64,000 bases of DNA from Microbacterium testaceum StLB037 (GCF_008763945.1 NZ_VTQH01000003.1:434001-498000), one strand, 5' to 3'. Positions 26,237 through 36,277 are shown, counted from the stretch's first letter. The notes: generated from the letters alone by a model not told the origin. Numbers and translations: made by a program.

Positions 26237-27531
26237 GCGTGGCCGACCCCTACGCCCCGCAGAGCGGCGACACCTCGTACGACGTGGAGTCGTACGATCT
26301 GGCGATCGGCTATCGCGTACGTACCAATCGCCTCGACGGCGTCGCCACGATCGTCGCCGTCGCCCGGGAGCCGCTCTCGTCGTTCGCGGTGGACCTCGTC
26401 GGTCTCCGCACGTCGCGCGTGCGTGTCGACGGGGTGAACGCACGGTTCTCAGCGGGACCGCGGATCCTGCGCGTGACGCCCCCGCGGGCTCTCGCCGCCG
26501 GTGACCGCTTCGAGGTCGAGGTGACCTACGCGGGTGCGCCCGCTCCCCGCCGGTCCCGGTGGGGAACCGTGGGCTGGGAGGAGCTGACCGACGGCGCTCT
26601 CGTCGCGGGGCAGCCCATCGGTGCGCCCACGTGGTTCCCGTGCAACGACCGCCCCGACGATCGTGCGCGCATGCGGCTCGAGATCACGGTCGACGAGGGG
26701 TACGTCGCCGCGGCGACCGGTGTCGCCGGCCCTCGCGTACGCCGGGGCGGTCGGGTGACGACGACCTTCGTCTCGGACGTGCCCACGGCGACCTATCTCG
26801 CGGCCGTGCACGTCGGTCGCTATCGCACGCGGCCGCTCGAGGGGACCGGCGACTCTTTGATCCCCGCGGTCACGGTCACCGCACCCCCGGGGCTCGCCGC
26901 CGCCGTCGATCGCGCTTTCGCGGCGGTGCCCGACATGCTCCGGGCGTTCGACCGGTTCTTCGGGCCGTACCCCCAGGAGGCGTGCTCGCTGGTGGTCACC
27001 GCCGACGAGCTGGAGATCCCGCTCGAGGCGCAGGGTCTGGCCGTCTTCGGGATGAACCACCTGGTGCCCGCGGCCCAGCGCCTCGTCGCCCACGAGCTGG
27101 CGCACCAGTGGTTCGGCAACAGCGTCGGCATCGCCCGGTGGAGTGATATCTGGCTCAACGAAGGCTTCGCCTGTTACGCCGAGTGGCTGTGGTCGGAGAC
27201 CTCGGGTGGGGCCCCCGTCGAGTCGTGCGTCGCGGACCACTACGCCCGTCTCGCCGCCAAACCTCGCGATCTCCTCCTCGTCGACCCCGGCCCCGATGAC
27301 ATGTTCGACGACCGGGTCTACAAGCGCGGGGCCCTGACGCTGCACGCGTTGCGGCGCACTCTCGGCGACGGGGCGTTCTTCGATCTGCTGCGTTCGTGGA
27401 CGGCGGACCACCGTCACTCCCTCGTCACCACGGATGACTTCCGTGCCGCGGTCGAACGCGCCGGGGGAGCGGATGCCGCGGCGATCCTCTCGCGGTGGAT
27501 CGACGACGTGGAGGTGCCGGCGCGGCCCTAG
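26233..27531 (+). CDS. M1-family zinc aminopeptidase linked to the synthetase
   Basis: The 432-residue product has the M1 zinc site HELAH (about residue 287) with the downstream Glu in NEGFACYAEW, and a catalytic Tyr in DRVYKRGALTLHALR. The exopeptidase motif appears as LEAQG rather than GxMEN, as in other short actinobacterial M1 proteins. It is short because the C-terminal helical domain of typical M1 enzymes is missing. No signal peptide is seen, so it should be cytosolic. The GTG start overlaps the synthetase stop (GTGA), so the two are translationally coupled; it may trim, recycle or protect against the polyamino-acid product. Function in that pathway is inferred. Confidence 0.9.
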   Translation: MSVADPYAPQSGDTSYDVESYDLAIGYRVRTNRLDGVATIVAVAREPLSSFAVDLVGLRTSRVRVDGVNARFSAGPRILRVTPPRALAAGDRFEVEVTYAGAPAPRRSRWGTVGWEELTDGALVAGQPIGAPTWFPCNDRPDDRARMRLEITVDEGYVAAATGVAGPRVRRGGRVTTTFVSDVPTATYLAAVHVGRYRTRPLEGTGDSLIPAVTVTAPPGLAAAVDRAFAAVPDMLRAFDRFFGPYPQEACSLVVTADELEIPLEAQGLAVFGMNHLVPAAQRLVAHELAHQWFGNSVGIARWSDIWLNEGFACYAEWLWSETSGGAPVESCVADHYARLAAKPRDLLLVDPGPDDMFDDRVYKRGALTLHALRRTLGDGAFFDLLRSWTADHRHSLVTTDDFRAAVERAGGADAAAILSRWIDDVEVPARP

Positions 27532-27645
27532 GTGGGGATGGCCCTCTCGCGGTGCGGGTCTGTGGAGGAACGGGGTTCAACGGAACCGACCCGGGCGCGG
27601 AGGCGCGATGGGGTGGGGTGGCCGTGACCGGTGGCGACGACGGGC

Positions 27646-28242
27646 TCAGCCACCTCGTCGGGCACGCGCGCCAGCCGCGACCGCGAGAACGACCCCGTCC
27701 GGCCCGTGGAGGTCCCACCCGCGCCACATGCGGTCCCGCCCCTCCGCCCCGCCGCCTTCCCTCGCCGACGCCCCGCCCGACAGGGACGAACGCACCCGAG
27801 CCGACCACTCCGCGCCGTCGAGGGTCACCTCCACGTCGCGCGGGTCCACGGCGAGCCCCCGTCCGTCCGCCTTAAGGACGGCCTCCACTCGCGCCCACAT
27901 CCGCGCCTGCGCACTCGCGGCGGCCCCGGCGGGTCGCAGATCCGCCTCGCTCGGAAGCACCCGCTCGATACCCACCGCGTCGGCGGACACGGCGTCGACG
28001 CCGATGCTCCCGTGGCCCCACGCCACCGCGACCACCGCCCATCCGTCCGCGTACGACACCGAGACCGCGGCATCCGCCCCCTCGACGTGCACGCGGCCGT
28101 GATCGCCTCCGCAGGCGCCGCACCGCGACAGAAAGCGTGCGTCCGGCAGCAGCTCGCGCAGCAGCGCGCGCGAGACGTCGCGGCGCACCGCACCCGCGGG
28201 GATCTCGCGCCACGCGACGCGGATGCCGGCGGGAAGCGTCAC
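27646..28242 (-). CDS. 4'-phosphopantetheinyl transferase
   Basis: The 198-residue product matches the Sfp-type superfamily: the magnesium-binding SIGVDAVSADAVG (about residue 77) and the WARVEAVLKADGRGL signature (about 123) with its Glu and Lys. It transfers phosphopantetheine from CoA to carrier-domain serines. Its convergent position next to the only carrier-domain protein in the window makes that synthetase the likely client. GTG at 28242 overlaps the stop of the Nudix gene (GTGA), placing it in an operon with mutT1-like and ppk genes. The C-terminus is low-complexity Arg/Ala/Gly. Confidence 0.85.
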   Translation of the reverse strand: MTLPAGIRVAWREIPAGAVRRDVSRALLRELLPDARFLSRCGACGGDHGRVHVEGADAAVSVSYADGWAVVAVAWGHGSIGVDAVSADAVGIERVLPSEADLRPAGAAASAQARMWARVEAVLKADGRGLAVDPRDVEVTLDGAEWSARVRSSLSGGASAREGGGAEGRDRMWRGWDLHGPDGVVLAVAAGARARRGG

Positions 28243-29189
28243 ACCTTCGGCTCGTGCGTCTCGATGGACACGATGCCCGCCCCGGGGTGCTCGACCGGGA
28301 TGTGCACGACCGAGAAGGCCGCGGGTTCGAGCGCCGAGGCGCTGCCCAGGTAGGAGCCGCCCATGGTCCCGGTCGCGAGCGCGAGTTCGTGGAGGATGTC
28401 GGGGAGCACCGGTCGATGGCTCGACACGACCACCGGCTTGCGGGCGCGCACCCGCTCGCCGATGAGGGAGCGAGTGTCGGCGCGCCCCTCCTCCCACGCG
28501 TCCTGGCTGATCGTGTCGGTCAGGTGGATGCGCTGACCGAGGGCCTGGGCGATCGGTGTGGCGGTGCGCACGCACCGCTCCGCCGGGCTGGAGTACACCC
28601 GCCGCACGCCGAACGCGAGCAGGGGACCGACGATGGCCTCGGCCTGCCGACGACCCCGCGGCGTCAGCGGGCGTGCGCTGTCGGGGCCGTCCCATTCCTC
28701 GCGCGCACGTGCCTTGCCGTGGCGCAGGACGACGATCGGGAAGGTCGGCAGGGCGCCCTCGTCGACGATCCGCGTGAACTCGTCGAGGATCTCGATGTCG
28801 ACGGGATAGCTGAGGTGCTTGCGGGCCTTCTTCAGGCTCACCCACTCGATCGCGGCGACCTCTTTGTTGGGAACGAACGTCGAGCTGCGTACGGCGGCAT
28901 CGGTCGCCTCGGCCGCCCAGTAGTGCACGATCTTCGTGCGCGAGCTCGGCATCCGGTATCTCGAGACGCCCACGGGCACCCCGAGAGAGACGCGGATGCC
29001 GGTCTCTTCACGGATCTCGCGGACCGCGGTCTCGGCGAGCGTCTCTCCCGGGTCGACCTTGCCCTTGGGAAGGGTGAGGTCGCGGTACTTGGTGCGGTGA
29101 ATGAGCAGCACGCGGAGCTTTCCCTCCACGTGCCGCCACACGACGCCGCCGGCCGCGTAGACGGCCGTCTCGGTCTCGGCCTTCGTCAC
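28239..29189 (-). CDS. Nudix hydrolase fused to a histidine phosphatase (MutT1-like)
   Basis: The 316-residue protein has an N-terminal Nudix domain (about 8-135; the Nudix box [22 protein letters not shown] is spread over 42-63) and a C-terminal histidine-phosphatase domain (about 150-290) with the RHGKAR motif. This two-domain form is that of mycobacterial MutT1, which hydrolyses 8-oxo-(d)GTP and diadenosine polyphosphates, and its position directly after ppk is the same in mycobacteria. The GTG start overlaps the ppk stop (GTGA). Confidence 0.92.
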   Translation of the reverse strand: MTKAETETAVYAAGGVVWRHVEGKLRVLLIHRTKYRDLTLPKGKVDPGETLAETAVREIREETGIRVSLGVPVGVSRYRMPSSRTKIVHYWAAEATDAAVRSSTFVPNKEVAAIEWVSLKKARKHLSYPVDIEILDEFTRIVDEGALPTFPIVVLRHGKARAREEWDGPDSARPLTPRGRRQAEAIVGPLLAFGVRRVYSSPAERCVRTATPIAQALGQRIHLTDTISQDAWEEGRADTRSLIGERVRARKPVVVSSHRPVLPDILHELALATGTMGGSYLGSASALEPAAFSVVHIPVEHPGAGIVSIETHEPKV

Positions 29190-31354
29190 CGCGCCGTCCG
29201 GGCGCGCCGCTTGCGCTGCACGAGCGCCATGGTGTGCTCCTGCAGGTCGATGAGGGGGGCGCCGGACTCGTCCACGCTGTGGCGCGTCCACTCTCCCTCG
29301 GAGCCGAGGTGCCACGAGCTCGTGCCGTCGTCCATGGCGAGGGTGAAGAGCGTGGAGAGTTCCTGCACCTGCGCCGGGTCGACCACGCGGACGAGCGCTT
29401 CGACGCGACGATCCAGGTTGCGGTGCATCATGTCGGCGCTGCCGATGAACACCTGCGGGTCGCCGTCGTTCTCGAAGGTGAAGATGCGCGAGTGCTCGAG
29501 GTAGCGACCGAGGATCGAGCGCACCGTGATGTTCTCGCTCATGCCGGGGACCCCGGGCTTGATCGAGCAGATGCCGCGCACCCACACCTCGACCGGCACA
29601 CCGGCCTGGCTGGCGCGGTACAGCGCGTCGATGATCTCTTCGTCGACCATCGAGTTGACCTTGATCCGCACGCCGGCGGGCTTGCCCTCGAGAGCGTGGC
29701 GGCGCTCCTTGTCGATGTGACGGAGCAGTCCCTTGCGCAGGTGCAGGGGAGCGACGAGCAGACGCTTGAACTTCTTCTCGATCGCGTACCCGCTCAGTTC
29801 GTTGAACAGACGCGTGAGGTCGCGACCCACCTGATCGTCGACGGTGAACAGACCGAAGTCCTCGTAGATGCGGCTCGTCTTGGGGTTGTAGTTTCCCGTC
29901 CCGACGTGGCTGTAGTGGCGCAGGCGCCCCTCTTCCTCGCGGATGACGAGGGCGAGCTTGCAGTGGGTCTTCAGGCCGACGAGACCGTAAACGACGTGCA
30001 CGCCCGCCTTCTCGAGCTTGCGCGCCCAGACGATGTTGTTGGCTTCGTCGAAACGGGCCTTCACCTCGACCAGTGCGAGCACCTGCTTGCCGGCTTCGGC
30101 CGCGTCGATGAGCGCCTGCACGATGGGGCTGTCGCCCGAGGTGCGGTACAGCGTCTGCTTGATGGCGAGCACGTGCGGGTCGCGGGCGGCCTGCTCGAGG
30201 AAGGCCTGCACGCTGGTCGCGAACGACTCGTACGGGTGGTGCACGAGGACGTCGGCCTTGCGGATCGCGCCGAACAGATCGGCGCGGCCGTTCTGCTCCG
30301 GCGGCTGGAACGCCACCGCGGTCTTGGGCACGTGCGGGGGGTAGTGCAGGTCGGGGCGGTCGATGCGCGAGAGGTCGAACAGGCCGCGCAGGTCGAGCGC
30401 GCCCGGCAGGCGGTAGACCTCCTGCTCGGTGATGTCGAGTTCGCTCAGCAGCAGCGAGCGGGTGACGTCGTCCATGTCCTCGGTGATCTCGAGGCGGATG
30501 GGGGGACCGAAACGGCGACGCAGGAGTTCGGCCTCGAGCGCCTGGATGAGGTTCTCGGTCTCGTCCTCCTCGATCGTCATGTCCTCGTTGCGGGTGAGGC
30601 GGAAGGCGTGGTGGTCGAGGACCTCCATCCCGGGGAACAGGTCGCCGAGGTGGTTGGAGATCAGCTCCTCCAGGGGGAGGTAGCGCACGCCGGGGCCGTC
30701 GCCGTCGATCTCGACGAAGCGGGGGAGCATCGGGGGGACTTTCAGACGCGCGAACTCCTGACGCCCGGTGCGCGCGTTGCGGATGCGGATCGCGAGGTTC
30801 AGCGACAGGCCCGAGATGTAGGGGAACGGGTGTGCCGGGTCGACCGCGAGGGGCATGAGGACCGGGAATACGTTCCGCTGGAAGTACTCGGTCAGACGGG
30901 CCGCGGTGGTCTCGTCGAGGGAATCCCACGACACGACCTCGATGCCGGCCTCGGCGAGGGCGGGACGTACCTTCTCGGTCCAGGCGGCGGCGTGGCGCAG
31001 CTGCAGGCGGTGCGCTTCGGCCGAGATGTCGGCGAGGACGTCGAGCGGGGCGCGTCCGACGTTGGTGGGAACGGCCAGCCCGGTGACGATGCGGCGCTTG
31101 AGTCCGGCCACGCGCACCATGAAGAACTCGTCGAGGTTGCTGGCGAAGATGGCGAGGAAGTTCGCCCGCTCGAGCACCGGGACCGTGGGGTCTTCGGCGA
31201 GCTCGAGCACGCGCTGATTGAACGCCAGCCAGCTCAACTCGCGATCGAGGTAGCGGTGGTCGGGCAGCTGGTCGTCCTCGGCCTCGACGGCTTCGTCGAA
31301 GTCGTCGTCGTCGGCGTCGCCGAGACCGGCATCCAGCGAGTCGTGTTCCATCAT
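29186..31354 (-). CDS. ppk: Polyphosphate kinase Ppk1
   Basis: The 722-residue protein has the four Ppk1 domains: N domain ([18 protein letters not shown] region, near 35-55), head domain, and C1/C2 phospholipase-D-like catalytic domains. The autophosphorylated His lies in [12 protein letters not shown], and the polyphosphate-contact Arg in [17 protein letters not shown] is present. It makes polyphosphate from ATP reversibly. An acidic tail of about 30 residues precedes the conserved N-terminus. ATG at 31354 and 31351 are adjacent alternatives with only a weak ribosome site. It is followed by a MutT1-like gene and a phosphopantetheinyl transferase in one overlapping operon. Confidence 0.97.
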   Translation of the reverse strand: MMEHDSLDAGLGDADDDDFDEAVEAEDDQLPDHRYLDRELSWLAFNQRVLELAEDPTVPVLERANFLAIFASNLDEFFMVRVAGLKRRIVTGLAVPTNVGRAPLDVLADISAEAHRLQLRHAAAWTEKVRPALAEAGIEVVSWDSLDETTAARLTEYFQRNVFPVLMPLAVDPAHPFPYISGLSLNLAIRIRNARTGRQEFARLKVPPMLPRFVEIDGDGPGVRYLPLEELISNHLGDLFPGMEVLDHHAFRLTRNEDMTIEEDETENLIQALEAELLRRRFGPPIRLEITEDMDDVTRSLLLSELDITEQEVYRLPGALDLRGLFDLSRIDRPDLHYPPHVPKTAVAFQPPEQNGRADLFGAIRKADVLVHHPYESFATSVQAFLEQAARDPHVLAIKQTLYRTSGDSPIVQALIDAAEAGKQVLALVEVKARFDEANNIVWARKLEKAGVHVVYGLVGLKTHCKLALVIREEEGRLRHYSHVGTGNYNPKTSRIYEDFGLFTVDDQVGRDLTRLFNELSGYAIEKKFKRLLVAPLHLRKGLLRHIDKERRHALEGKPAGVRIKVNSMVDEEIIDALYRASQAGVPVEVWVRGICSIKPGVPGMSENITVRSILGRYLEHSRIFTFENDGDPQVFIGSADMMHRNLDRRVEALVRVVDPAQVQELSTLFTLAMDDGTSSWHLGSEGEWTRHSVDESGAPLIDLQEHTMALVQRKRRARTAR

Positions 31355-31410
31355 TCCCACATCATTGCAGGGGTCGGTGACACGGGAGTGAACACGCGGT
31401 GCGTGTGGCT

Positions 31411-32103
31411 TTATGAGGTGGGGGATGCCGCGGCGGGAGCGTCGTCTTCGTACACGTTGAACCGGTAGCCGACGTTGCGCACCGTGCCGATGAGCTGCTC
31501 GAGGTCGCCGAGTTTGGCCCGCAGGCGCCGCACGTGCACGTCGACGGTGCGGGTTCCGCCGAAGTAGTCGTAGCCCCAGACCTCGCTGAGCAGCTGCTCG
31601 CGCGTGAAGACGCGGGAGGGGTGCGTGGCGAAGAAGTGCAGGAGCTGGAACTCCTTGTACGTGAGGTCGAGCGGCTTGCCGTGCACCTTGGCCGAGTAGG
31701 AGGACTCGTCGATCGTGATGCCCGAGGTCTGGATGCGCGTCGACACCTGGTCGGCGGCTCGGCGCCCCATGGCGAGGCGGATGCGCGCGTCGATCTCGGC
31801 GGGACCGGCCCCGACCAGCACGACGTCGTCGATGCCCCAGTCGGTGGAGACGGCGGTGAGTCCGCCCTCGGTCACGATGAGCACGAGAGGCGCCTCGACT
31901 CCGGTGGTGGAGAGGATCTTGCTGAGGGACTTCGCGCCGACCAGATCGAAACGGGCGTCGACGAAGATGACGTCGGCGCTGGGGGCGTTCACCAGCTGCG
32001 CGGCCTCGGCCGGGATCTGCCGCACGCGGTGGCTCAACAGTTCGAGCGCAGGCAGAGCAGCCCCGCCGCCCGGGGCGGAGCTGAGGACAAGAAGCTGAGC
32101 CAA
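31411..32103 (-). CDS. glnR: Nitrogen-response regulator GlnR (OmpR family, atypical receiver)
   Basis: The 230-residue product has an N-terminal receiver-like domain in which the usual acidic pocket is missing at the start (SSAPGG) although Asp49 is kept (VIFVDAR), the GlnR signature [19 protein letters not shown], and a C-terminal OmpR winged helix ([20 protein letters not shown], split). Such atypical regulators work without a partner kinase as dimers. GlnR controls nitrogen assimilation in actinobacteria. No kinase gene is adjacent. It lies upstream of ppk with 56 bp between. Confidence 0.9.
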   Translation of the reverse strand: MAQLLVLSSAPGGGAALPALELLSHRVRQIPAEAAQLVNAPSADVIFVDARFDLVGAKSLSKILSTTGVEAPLVLIVTEGGLTAVSTDWGIDDVVLVGAGPAEIDARIRLAMGRRAADQVSTRIQTSGITIDESSYSAKVHGKPLDLTYKEFQLLHFFATHPSRVFTREQLLSEVWGYDYFGGTRTVDVHVRRLRAKLGDLEQLIGTVRNVGYRFNVYEDDAPAAASPTS

Positions 32104-32217
32104 GAGGACCTCCCGTGCGGCGTGCCGCGCACCCGATCATCTTAGGGTGAGGCACGGAGCCGCTCGACACCGGCGCTGCGCGTGCGCGCCGAGGGGCTCG
32201 TGGTTCATGATGGGGGC

Positions 32218-32508
32218 ATGTCCACCCCCGACCTCGCTCCGCGGCGCACCTTCGGTGGCGTCGTCGCCGTCTGGGTGCTGGCCGCGGTGGCCGGCGTGCT
32301 CATCGGCCTGTTCGCTCCCGAACAGTGGCGCGCGCAGTGGATCACCGTCGCGCTGGGGGGCTGCGTGATCGTGGCCTTCGCTGTGCAGCTCTGGTACGGG
32401 CGGTCCCAGGCCTTCATCCAGCGCATGGCGCTCAGCGCCGTCGGCGCATTGGTCGTCCTCGGAGTCATCACGGCCGGTTTCGGGCTCGCCGCGCTCGTGT
32501 CGGGCTAG
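32218..32508 (+). CDS. Small three-helix membrane protein
   Basis: The 96-residue product has a short soluble N-terminus and three hydrophobic helices (about 14-32, 42-58 and 70-94). No family is recognised. CATGAT lies at -12 to -7 from the ATG, close to the leaderless-promoter pattern seen nearby. It is followed by a 37-residue membrane ORF with its own promoter-like box. A conserved hypothetical of actinobacteria is the best description. Confidence 0.75.
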   Translation: MSTPDLAPRRTFGGVVAVWVLAAVAGVLIGLFAPEQWRAQWITVALGGCVIVAFAVQLWYGRSQAFIQRMALSAVGALVVLGVITAGFGLAALVSG

Positions 32509-32511
32509 GAT
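32506..32511 (+). promoter_or_regulatory. Probable -10 box of the 37-residue ORF
   Basis: TAGGAT is at -12 to -7 relative to ATG 32518; its TAG is also the stop codon of the preceding gene. Confidence 0.45.
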
Positions 32512-32517
32512 TGCGCC

Positions 32518-32631
32518 ATGGACCTTTTCGCGCTCGAAGCGTTCTTCGTGGGACTTCTCGGCCTCGCCTCGCTGGCGATCGCCTTCGTGTCCGGGACGGT
32601 CGTCTGGAACCTCTACCGCGGCCAGCGCTGA
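32518..32631 (+). CDS. Very small membrane protein (37 residues)
   Basis: The frame encodes one hydrophobic helix (about residues 8-30, VGLLGLASLAIAFVSGTVVW) with a basic end (NLYRGQR), so it should insert as a single-span protein with its C-terminus inside. Support comes from the leaderless-type -10 box at the exact spacing and from tight placement 9 bp after one gene and 7 bp before another. Function is unknown; proteins of this kind often stabilise larger membrane complexes. Confidence 0.6.
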   Translation: MDLFALEAFFVGLLGLASLAIAFVSGTVVWNLYRGQR

Positions 32632-32638
32632 GCGCGTC

Positions 32639-33238
32639 GTGATCGAGATCCCGACCGATCTCCCGGCCGACCTCGTCCCGCTCTCGTGGCTGGTCGGCGT
32701 TTGGGAGGGCACCGGCGTCATCGACTACGGGGTCGACGGCCGATCCTTCTCGGGTGAGTTCGCCCACCGGGTGAGCTTCAGTCACGACGGCGGTGCGTTC
32801 CTCAACTACTCGGCGGACGCGTGGCTGCTCGAGGGCGAGGACCGTCGCCCCCTCGTCTCCGAGATCGGCTACTGGCGTCTCGCCCGGCCGGCCGGTGACG
32901 CCGACGCCGGACCCGGGCTCCTTCCCGCGACGGCCGCGCCCGTCGCCCGAACGGCCGACGACGTCGAAGCCCTGCGCAACGCCGACGGCGGCTTCGACAT
33001 CGAGGTGAGTCTGGCGCACGCCGACGGCATCCTGGAGCTCTACGTGGGGCAGGTGAAGGGGCCGCGCATCGATCTCGCGACCGACGCCGTCGTCCGCACG
33101 GCCGGAGCGAAGACGTACACCGCGGCGACCCGCCTGTACGGTCTCGTCGACAACCATCTCCTCTGGGCGTGGGACATCGCAGCCCTCGGCCGCGAACTCG
33201 GTTCGCACGCGTCGGCGCGTCTCGCCCGGGCGGAGTGA
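32639..33238 (+). CDS. Nitrobindin-like heme-binding/FABP-family protein
   Basis: The 199-residue product is a ten-strand beta-barrel protein of the nitrobindin (THAP4-type) family: it opens with the GxWxGxG motif (VGVWEGTG, about residue 20) and ends with a typical barrel-closing strand (LYGLVDNHLLWAWDIAA). Members bind heme b and are proposed to react with nitric oxide or peroxynitrite. The actinobacterial group often carries an inserted Ala/Pro loop, here around residues 83-105. The start GTG at 32639 is followed 2 bp after its stop by ygfZ. Confidence 0.85.
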   Translation: MIEIPTDLPADLVPLSWLVGVWEGTGVIDYGVDGRSFSGEFAHRVSFSHDGGAFLNYSADAWLLEGEDRRPLVSEIGYWRLARPAGDADAGPGLLPATAAPVARTADDVEALRNADGGFDIEVSLAHADGILELYVGQVKGPRIDLATDAVVRTAGAKTYTAATRLYGLVDNHLLWAWDIAALGRELGSHASARLARAE

Positions 33239-33240
33239 CC

Positions 33241-34329
33241 GTGGCATCCCTCTCCGCCGTCCCCGGCGCGGTGATCGACGACCGTGGTCTGCGCCACGTC
33301 GGCTCTCCCGTCGCGGAGCAGCGCCGCCTGGCATCCGGGTCCGCTCTCGCGCCCCTCGGCGACCGTCGCGTCATCACGGTCTCGGGGGAAGACCGGCTGA
33401 GCTGGCTCGACTCCCTGTCGTCGCAGGCGCTCACGCACCTCGCACCCGGCGTCTCGACCGAGATGCTCATCCTCGACCCGCAGGGCCGTGTCGAGCACGC
33501 CGCCTCGGTCATCGACGATGGCGAGACCACCTGGCTCCTCGTCGACGCCTCCGACGCCGAAGCCCTCTCCGCCTGGCTCACGCGCATGCGCTTCCGTCTG
33601 CGCGTCGCGGTGGCCGACCGCTCGGGCGATCTGTCCGTCTTCGGCGGCACGCGCGCCGCCGTGGGGGCGCTCTCGACTGTCGCGCCGGTGTGGGTGGACC
33701 CCTGGCCCGAGGTCTCACCGGGTGGCTGGGCCTACGCGCGCGTCGAACCGCACCCCGGCGCGGACCGCGACTGGGCCGAGGCGATCGTCGACACCGCCGA
33801 GTACGAGCGCGTGATCGCGTCCGCCGTCGACGGGGAGACGGCGTTGGCCGGTCTCGACGCCGTCGAAGCCCTGCGCGTCGCCGCGTGGCGCCCTCGCGTG
33901 GGCGTCGACGCCGACGAGCGGTTGTTACCGCACGAGATGGACTGGCTGCGCACGGCGGTGCACCTGTCGAAGGGCTGCTACCGCGGCCAGGAGACGGTCG
34001 CGAAGGTGCACAACCTCGGCCACCCGCCGCGCCGCGTCGTGGCCCTTCAGCTCGACGGCAGCGACAACGTCCTGCCGGCACGCGGTGATGTCGTGCGTGC
34101 GGGCGACACCGTGATCGGCGCCGTCACCTCGGTCGCGATCCACCACGAAGAGGGGCCCATCGCCCTGGCCCTGGTCAAGCGCACCGCCCCCGAGGGGGAG
34201 CCGCTGGTCGTCGACACCGCCGACGGACCCCTGGCCGCCGCGGCCGAGACCGTCGTGCCCGCCGACGCCGGCGCCACCGCGGCTGTTCCCCGCTTGCCGC
34301 GCCTCGGGCGCCGCCGCGCCGCGGAATGA
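33241..34329 (+). CDS. ygfZ: YgfZ/GcvT-fold protein for Fe-S cluster maturation
   Basis: The 362-residue product has the folate-binding GcvT fold and the YgfZ signature KGCYRGQE (about residue 245), whose Cys is essential in E. coli YgfZ. The family assists folate-dependent repair or assembly of certain iron-sulfur enzymes. GTG at 33241 follows the previous stop by 2 bp. The ATG of the next gene overlaps its stop (ATGA). The last 35 residues are an Ala-rich tail ending in a basic cluster. Confidence 0.92.
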   Translation: MASLSAVPGAVIDDRGLRHVGSPVAEQRRLASGSALAPLGDRRVITVSGEDRLSWLDSLSSQALTHLAPGVSTEMLILDPQGRVEHAASVIDDGETTWLLVDASDAEALSAWLTRMRFRLRVAVADRSGDLSVFGGTRAAVGALSTVAPVWVDPWPEVSPGGWAYARVEPHPGADRDWAEAIVDTAEYERVIASAVDGETALAGLDAVEALRVAAWRPRVGVDADERLLPHEMDWLRTAVHLSKGCYRGQETVAKVHNLGHPPRRVVALQLDGSDNVLPARGDVVRAGDTVIGAVTSVAIHHEEGPIALALVKRTAPEGEPLVVDTADGPLAAAAETVVPADAGATAAVPRLPRLGRRRAAE

Positions 34330-35435
34330 CCGCCGACGACTCCTCGACGACCGTCGGGGTCGTCGTCGCGCGTTCGCACTGGCGCTCCACCCTGGGGCGG
34401 CGCGTCGACCGCGTGCGGGAGTCGCTGCCGGCGATCGCGCAGATCGTCGTCGCGGCGACCGCCGCGTACGCCTTCGCCCATTTCGTGCTCGGTCACACTG
34501 TTCCGTTGCTCGCGGCGACCGTCACGGTGTCGAGTCTCGGGCTCGTGCGCGATGCCCGCCCGTGGCGGGTCGCCGAGACGGTCATGGGGATGCTCGTCGG
34601 CATCCTCATCGCCGAGATCGTGCTGGTGCTCGCGGGAGCCGGATGGTGGCAGATCGCGCTCGCGATGGCCGTGACCCTCGTCGTCGCGCGCTTTTTGTCC
34701 CCTCAGCCGGGTTTCGCCCTGGCGGCGGTGGTGCAGTCGCTCATCGCGCTCGTGCTGGTGTCGGGCGTGCCGTTCCTGCGCCTGGTGGACGGCGCGATCG
34801 GGGGCGTCGCCGCCCTCATCGTCACGGCTCTCATCCCGCGCACCCTCCGCCGCACCGAGCTGCGCGACGCCGACGAGCTGTTCGACGCGCTGGATGCCGC
34901 CATGGACACGATCGTGCGGGCGCTGCGCAAGGGCGACCGCGCGCGAGCCGAGCGTGGTCTCGAGCGCGCTCGCTCGCTGCAGACGTACGTCGACGCGTGG
35001 AGCGGTTCGCTCGAGTCCGGTCGCGAGGTCGCGCGCATCTCGCCGTTCCTGCGCCGCCAGCGCACCGAACTGGACCGTCACGAGCGGGTGCGCGAGGCGC
35101 TCGATCTCACCACCCGCAACCTGCGCGTGGTCGCCCGGAGGGCGGCCTATCTCTGCGCCGACGGCGAGAGTCGCCCTATTCCGGCCGACCTCCTGGCCGA
35201 ACTGGCGCGGGGCGCGGGGCTGGTGCGCGACAGCCTCGACGACATCTCCCTCGAGCCCGTCGCCCGAGAGGCGGTCGGTGCGGTCGCTCGGCGCCTGGAT
35301 CCCGCGGTCCTGCTGCCCGAGGGGCGCGTCGGCGAGCTCAACCTCATCGCGGCCCTGCGCCCACTCGCGGTCGACCTGCTCGTCGCGGCGGGCATGCCCT
35401 CGGCCGAGGCGCGCGCGATCCTTCCGCGCGTCTGA
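34326..35435 (+). CDS. FUSC-family (aromatic acid exporter-like) membrane protein
   Basis: The 369-residue product has about five to six hydrophobic helices in its first half (about residues 37-170, with the basic-acidic linker VRDARPWRVAET typical of the half-FUSC domain) and a long helical cytoplasmic domain (about 180-360). Proteins of this type export aromatic acids or related compounds, or act in envelope stress. It is translationally coupled to ygfZ. The substrate is not known. Confidence 0.85.
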   Translation: MTADDSSTTVGVVVARSHWRSTLGRRVDRVRESLPAIAQIVVAATAAYAFAHFVLGHTVPLLAATVTVSSLGLVRDARPWRVAETVMGMLVGILIAEIVLVLAGAGWWQIALAMAVTLVVARFLSPQPGFALAAVVQSLIALVLVSGVPFLRLVDGAIGGVAALIVTALIPRTLRRTELRDADELFDALDAAMDTIVRALRKGDRARAERGLERARSLQTYVDAWSGSLESGREVARISPFLRRQRTELDRHERVREALDLTTRNLRVVARRAAYLCADGESRPIPADLLAELARGAGLVRDSLDDISLEPVAREAVGAVARRLDPAVLLPEGRVGELNLIAALRPLAVDLLVAAGMPSAEARAILPRV

Positions 35436-35438
35436 GGC

Positions 35439-36227
35439 TCAGCGCGGAGCGACCGCCTCCCAGGCCACGCCCACTTCGCCCAGGCGCCATCTCTCCCGCC
35501 GCAGCAGCGGCCATCCCGCCTCCGCGAGGGCGAGCATCGCCGTTCGCCACCGGTGGACGGGGCCGAAGGGCGCCACCACCGCGGCGCGGGTCCATTCCCG
35601 ATCGAGGGATGCCACGAACTCGTGCACGCGCTCCCCGTCGACGTTGCGATGGATCAGGGCCTTCGGCAGGCGTTCCGCGGCGATCGCGGGAGAGTCGAGC
35701 TCGGCGAGACGCAGCGAGATCGTGAGGCTGCGGGGCACGGCATCCGTCCCCACCTCCGCCCAGGTGGCGACGCGTCCGATCTCGTCGCAGGTGCCCTCGA
35801 CCAGGATGCCGTCGGGCTGCAGTCGTGCGCACATGCGCCCCCACGCGTCGGCGACGTCGGCCTCGTCGTATTGACGCAGGACGTTCATCGCGCGGATGAC
35901 CGCGGGGCGGCGAGAGCCCGGGAGCGGGACTTCGAAACCGCCGCGCGCGAAGGTCACGCCCGCGACACCCGCCGCCTGCTCGCGTGCGCGGGCCACCCGG
36001 TCGGGGTCGATCTCGAGGCCGAGGACCTCGGCATCCGGTCGCTGGCTCCGAAGGCGCGCGAGCAGTTCGAGCGGCGTCACCGCGCTCGCCCCGAAGCCGA
36101 GGTCGACGACGAGAGGTTCGTCGGTGCGCCGGAGCACCGGATGCCGGGCGATCCAGCGATCGATGCGGCGCAAGCGGTTCACCCCGGTCGTGCCGCGCGT
36201 GGGGCGGCCGACGGGGGAGGGGGTCAC
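35439..36227 (-). CDS. SAM-dependent methyltransferase
   Basis: The 262-residue product has a Rossmann methyltransferase core with SAM motif I VVDLGFGASAVTP (about residue 40), an acidic motif at LGLEIDPDRV and the later block AMNVLRQYDEADV. The target is unclear; the class I fold covers nucleic acid, protein and small-molecule methylation. The start is GTG at 36227; CAAGAT-type sequence upstream resembles the leaderless pattern but is weaker. It is convergent with the FUSC gene with only 3 bp between, so no terminator fits there. Confidence 0.8.
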   Translation of the reverse strand: MTPSPVGRPTRGTTGVNRLRRIDRWIARHPVLRRTDEPLVVDLGFGASAVTPLELLARLRSQRPDAEVLGLEIDPDRVARAREQAAGVAGVTFARGGFEVPLPGSRRPAVIRAMNVLRQYDEADVADAWGRMCARLQPDGILVEGTCDEIGRVATWAEVGTDAVPRSLTISLRLAELDSPAIAAERLPKALIHRNVDGERVHEFVASLDREWTRAAVVAPFGPVHRWRTAMLALAEAGWPLLRRERWRLGEVGVAWEAVAPR

Positions 36228-36277
36228 TCGATCATCTTGCCAGGCGCCCCGGCCCCGGTCAGCGGCCTCGGCCTCGA

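Noticed and set aside
29234..31468. A 744-codon frame opposite ppk
   Set aside because: Shadow of the ppk coding strand with Val/Asp/His-rich composition and no recognisable motif.
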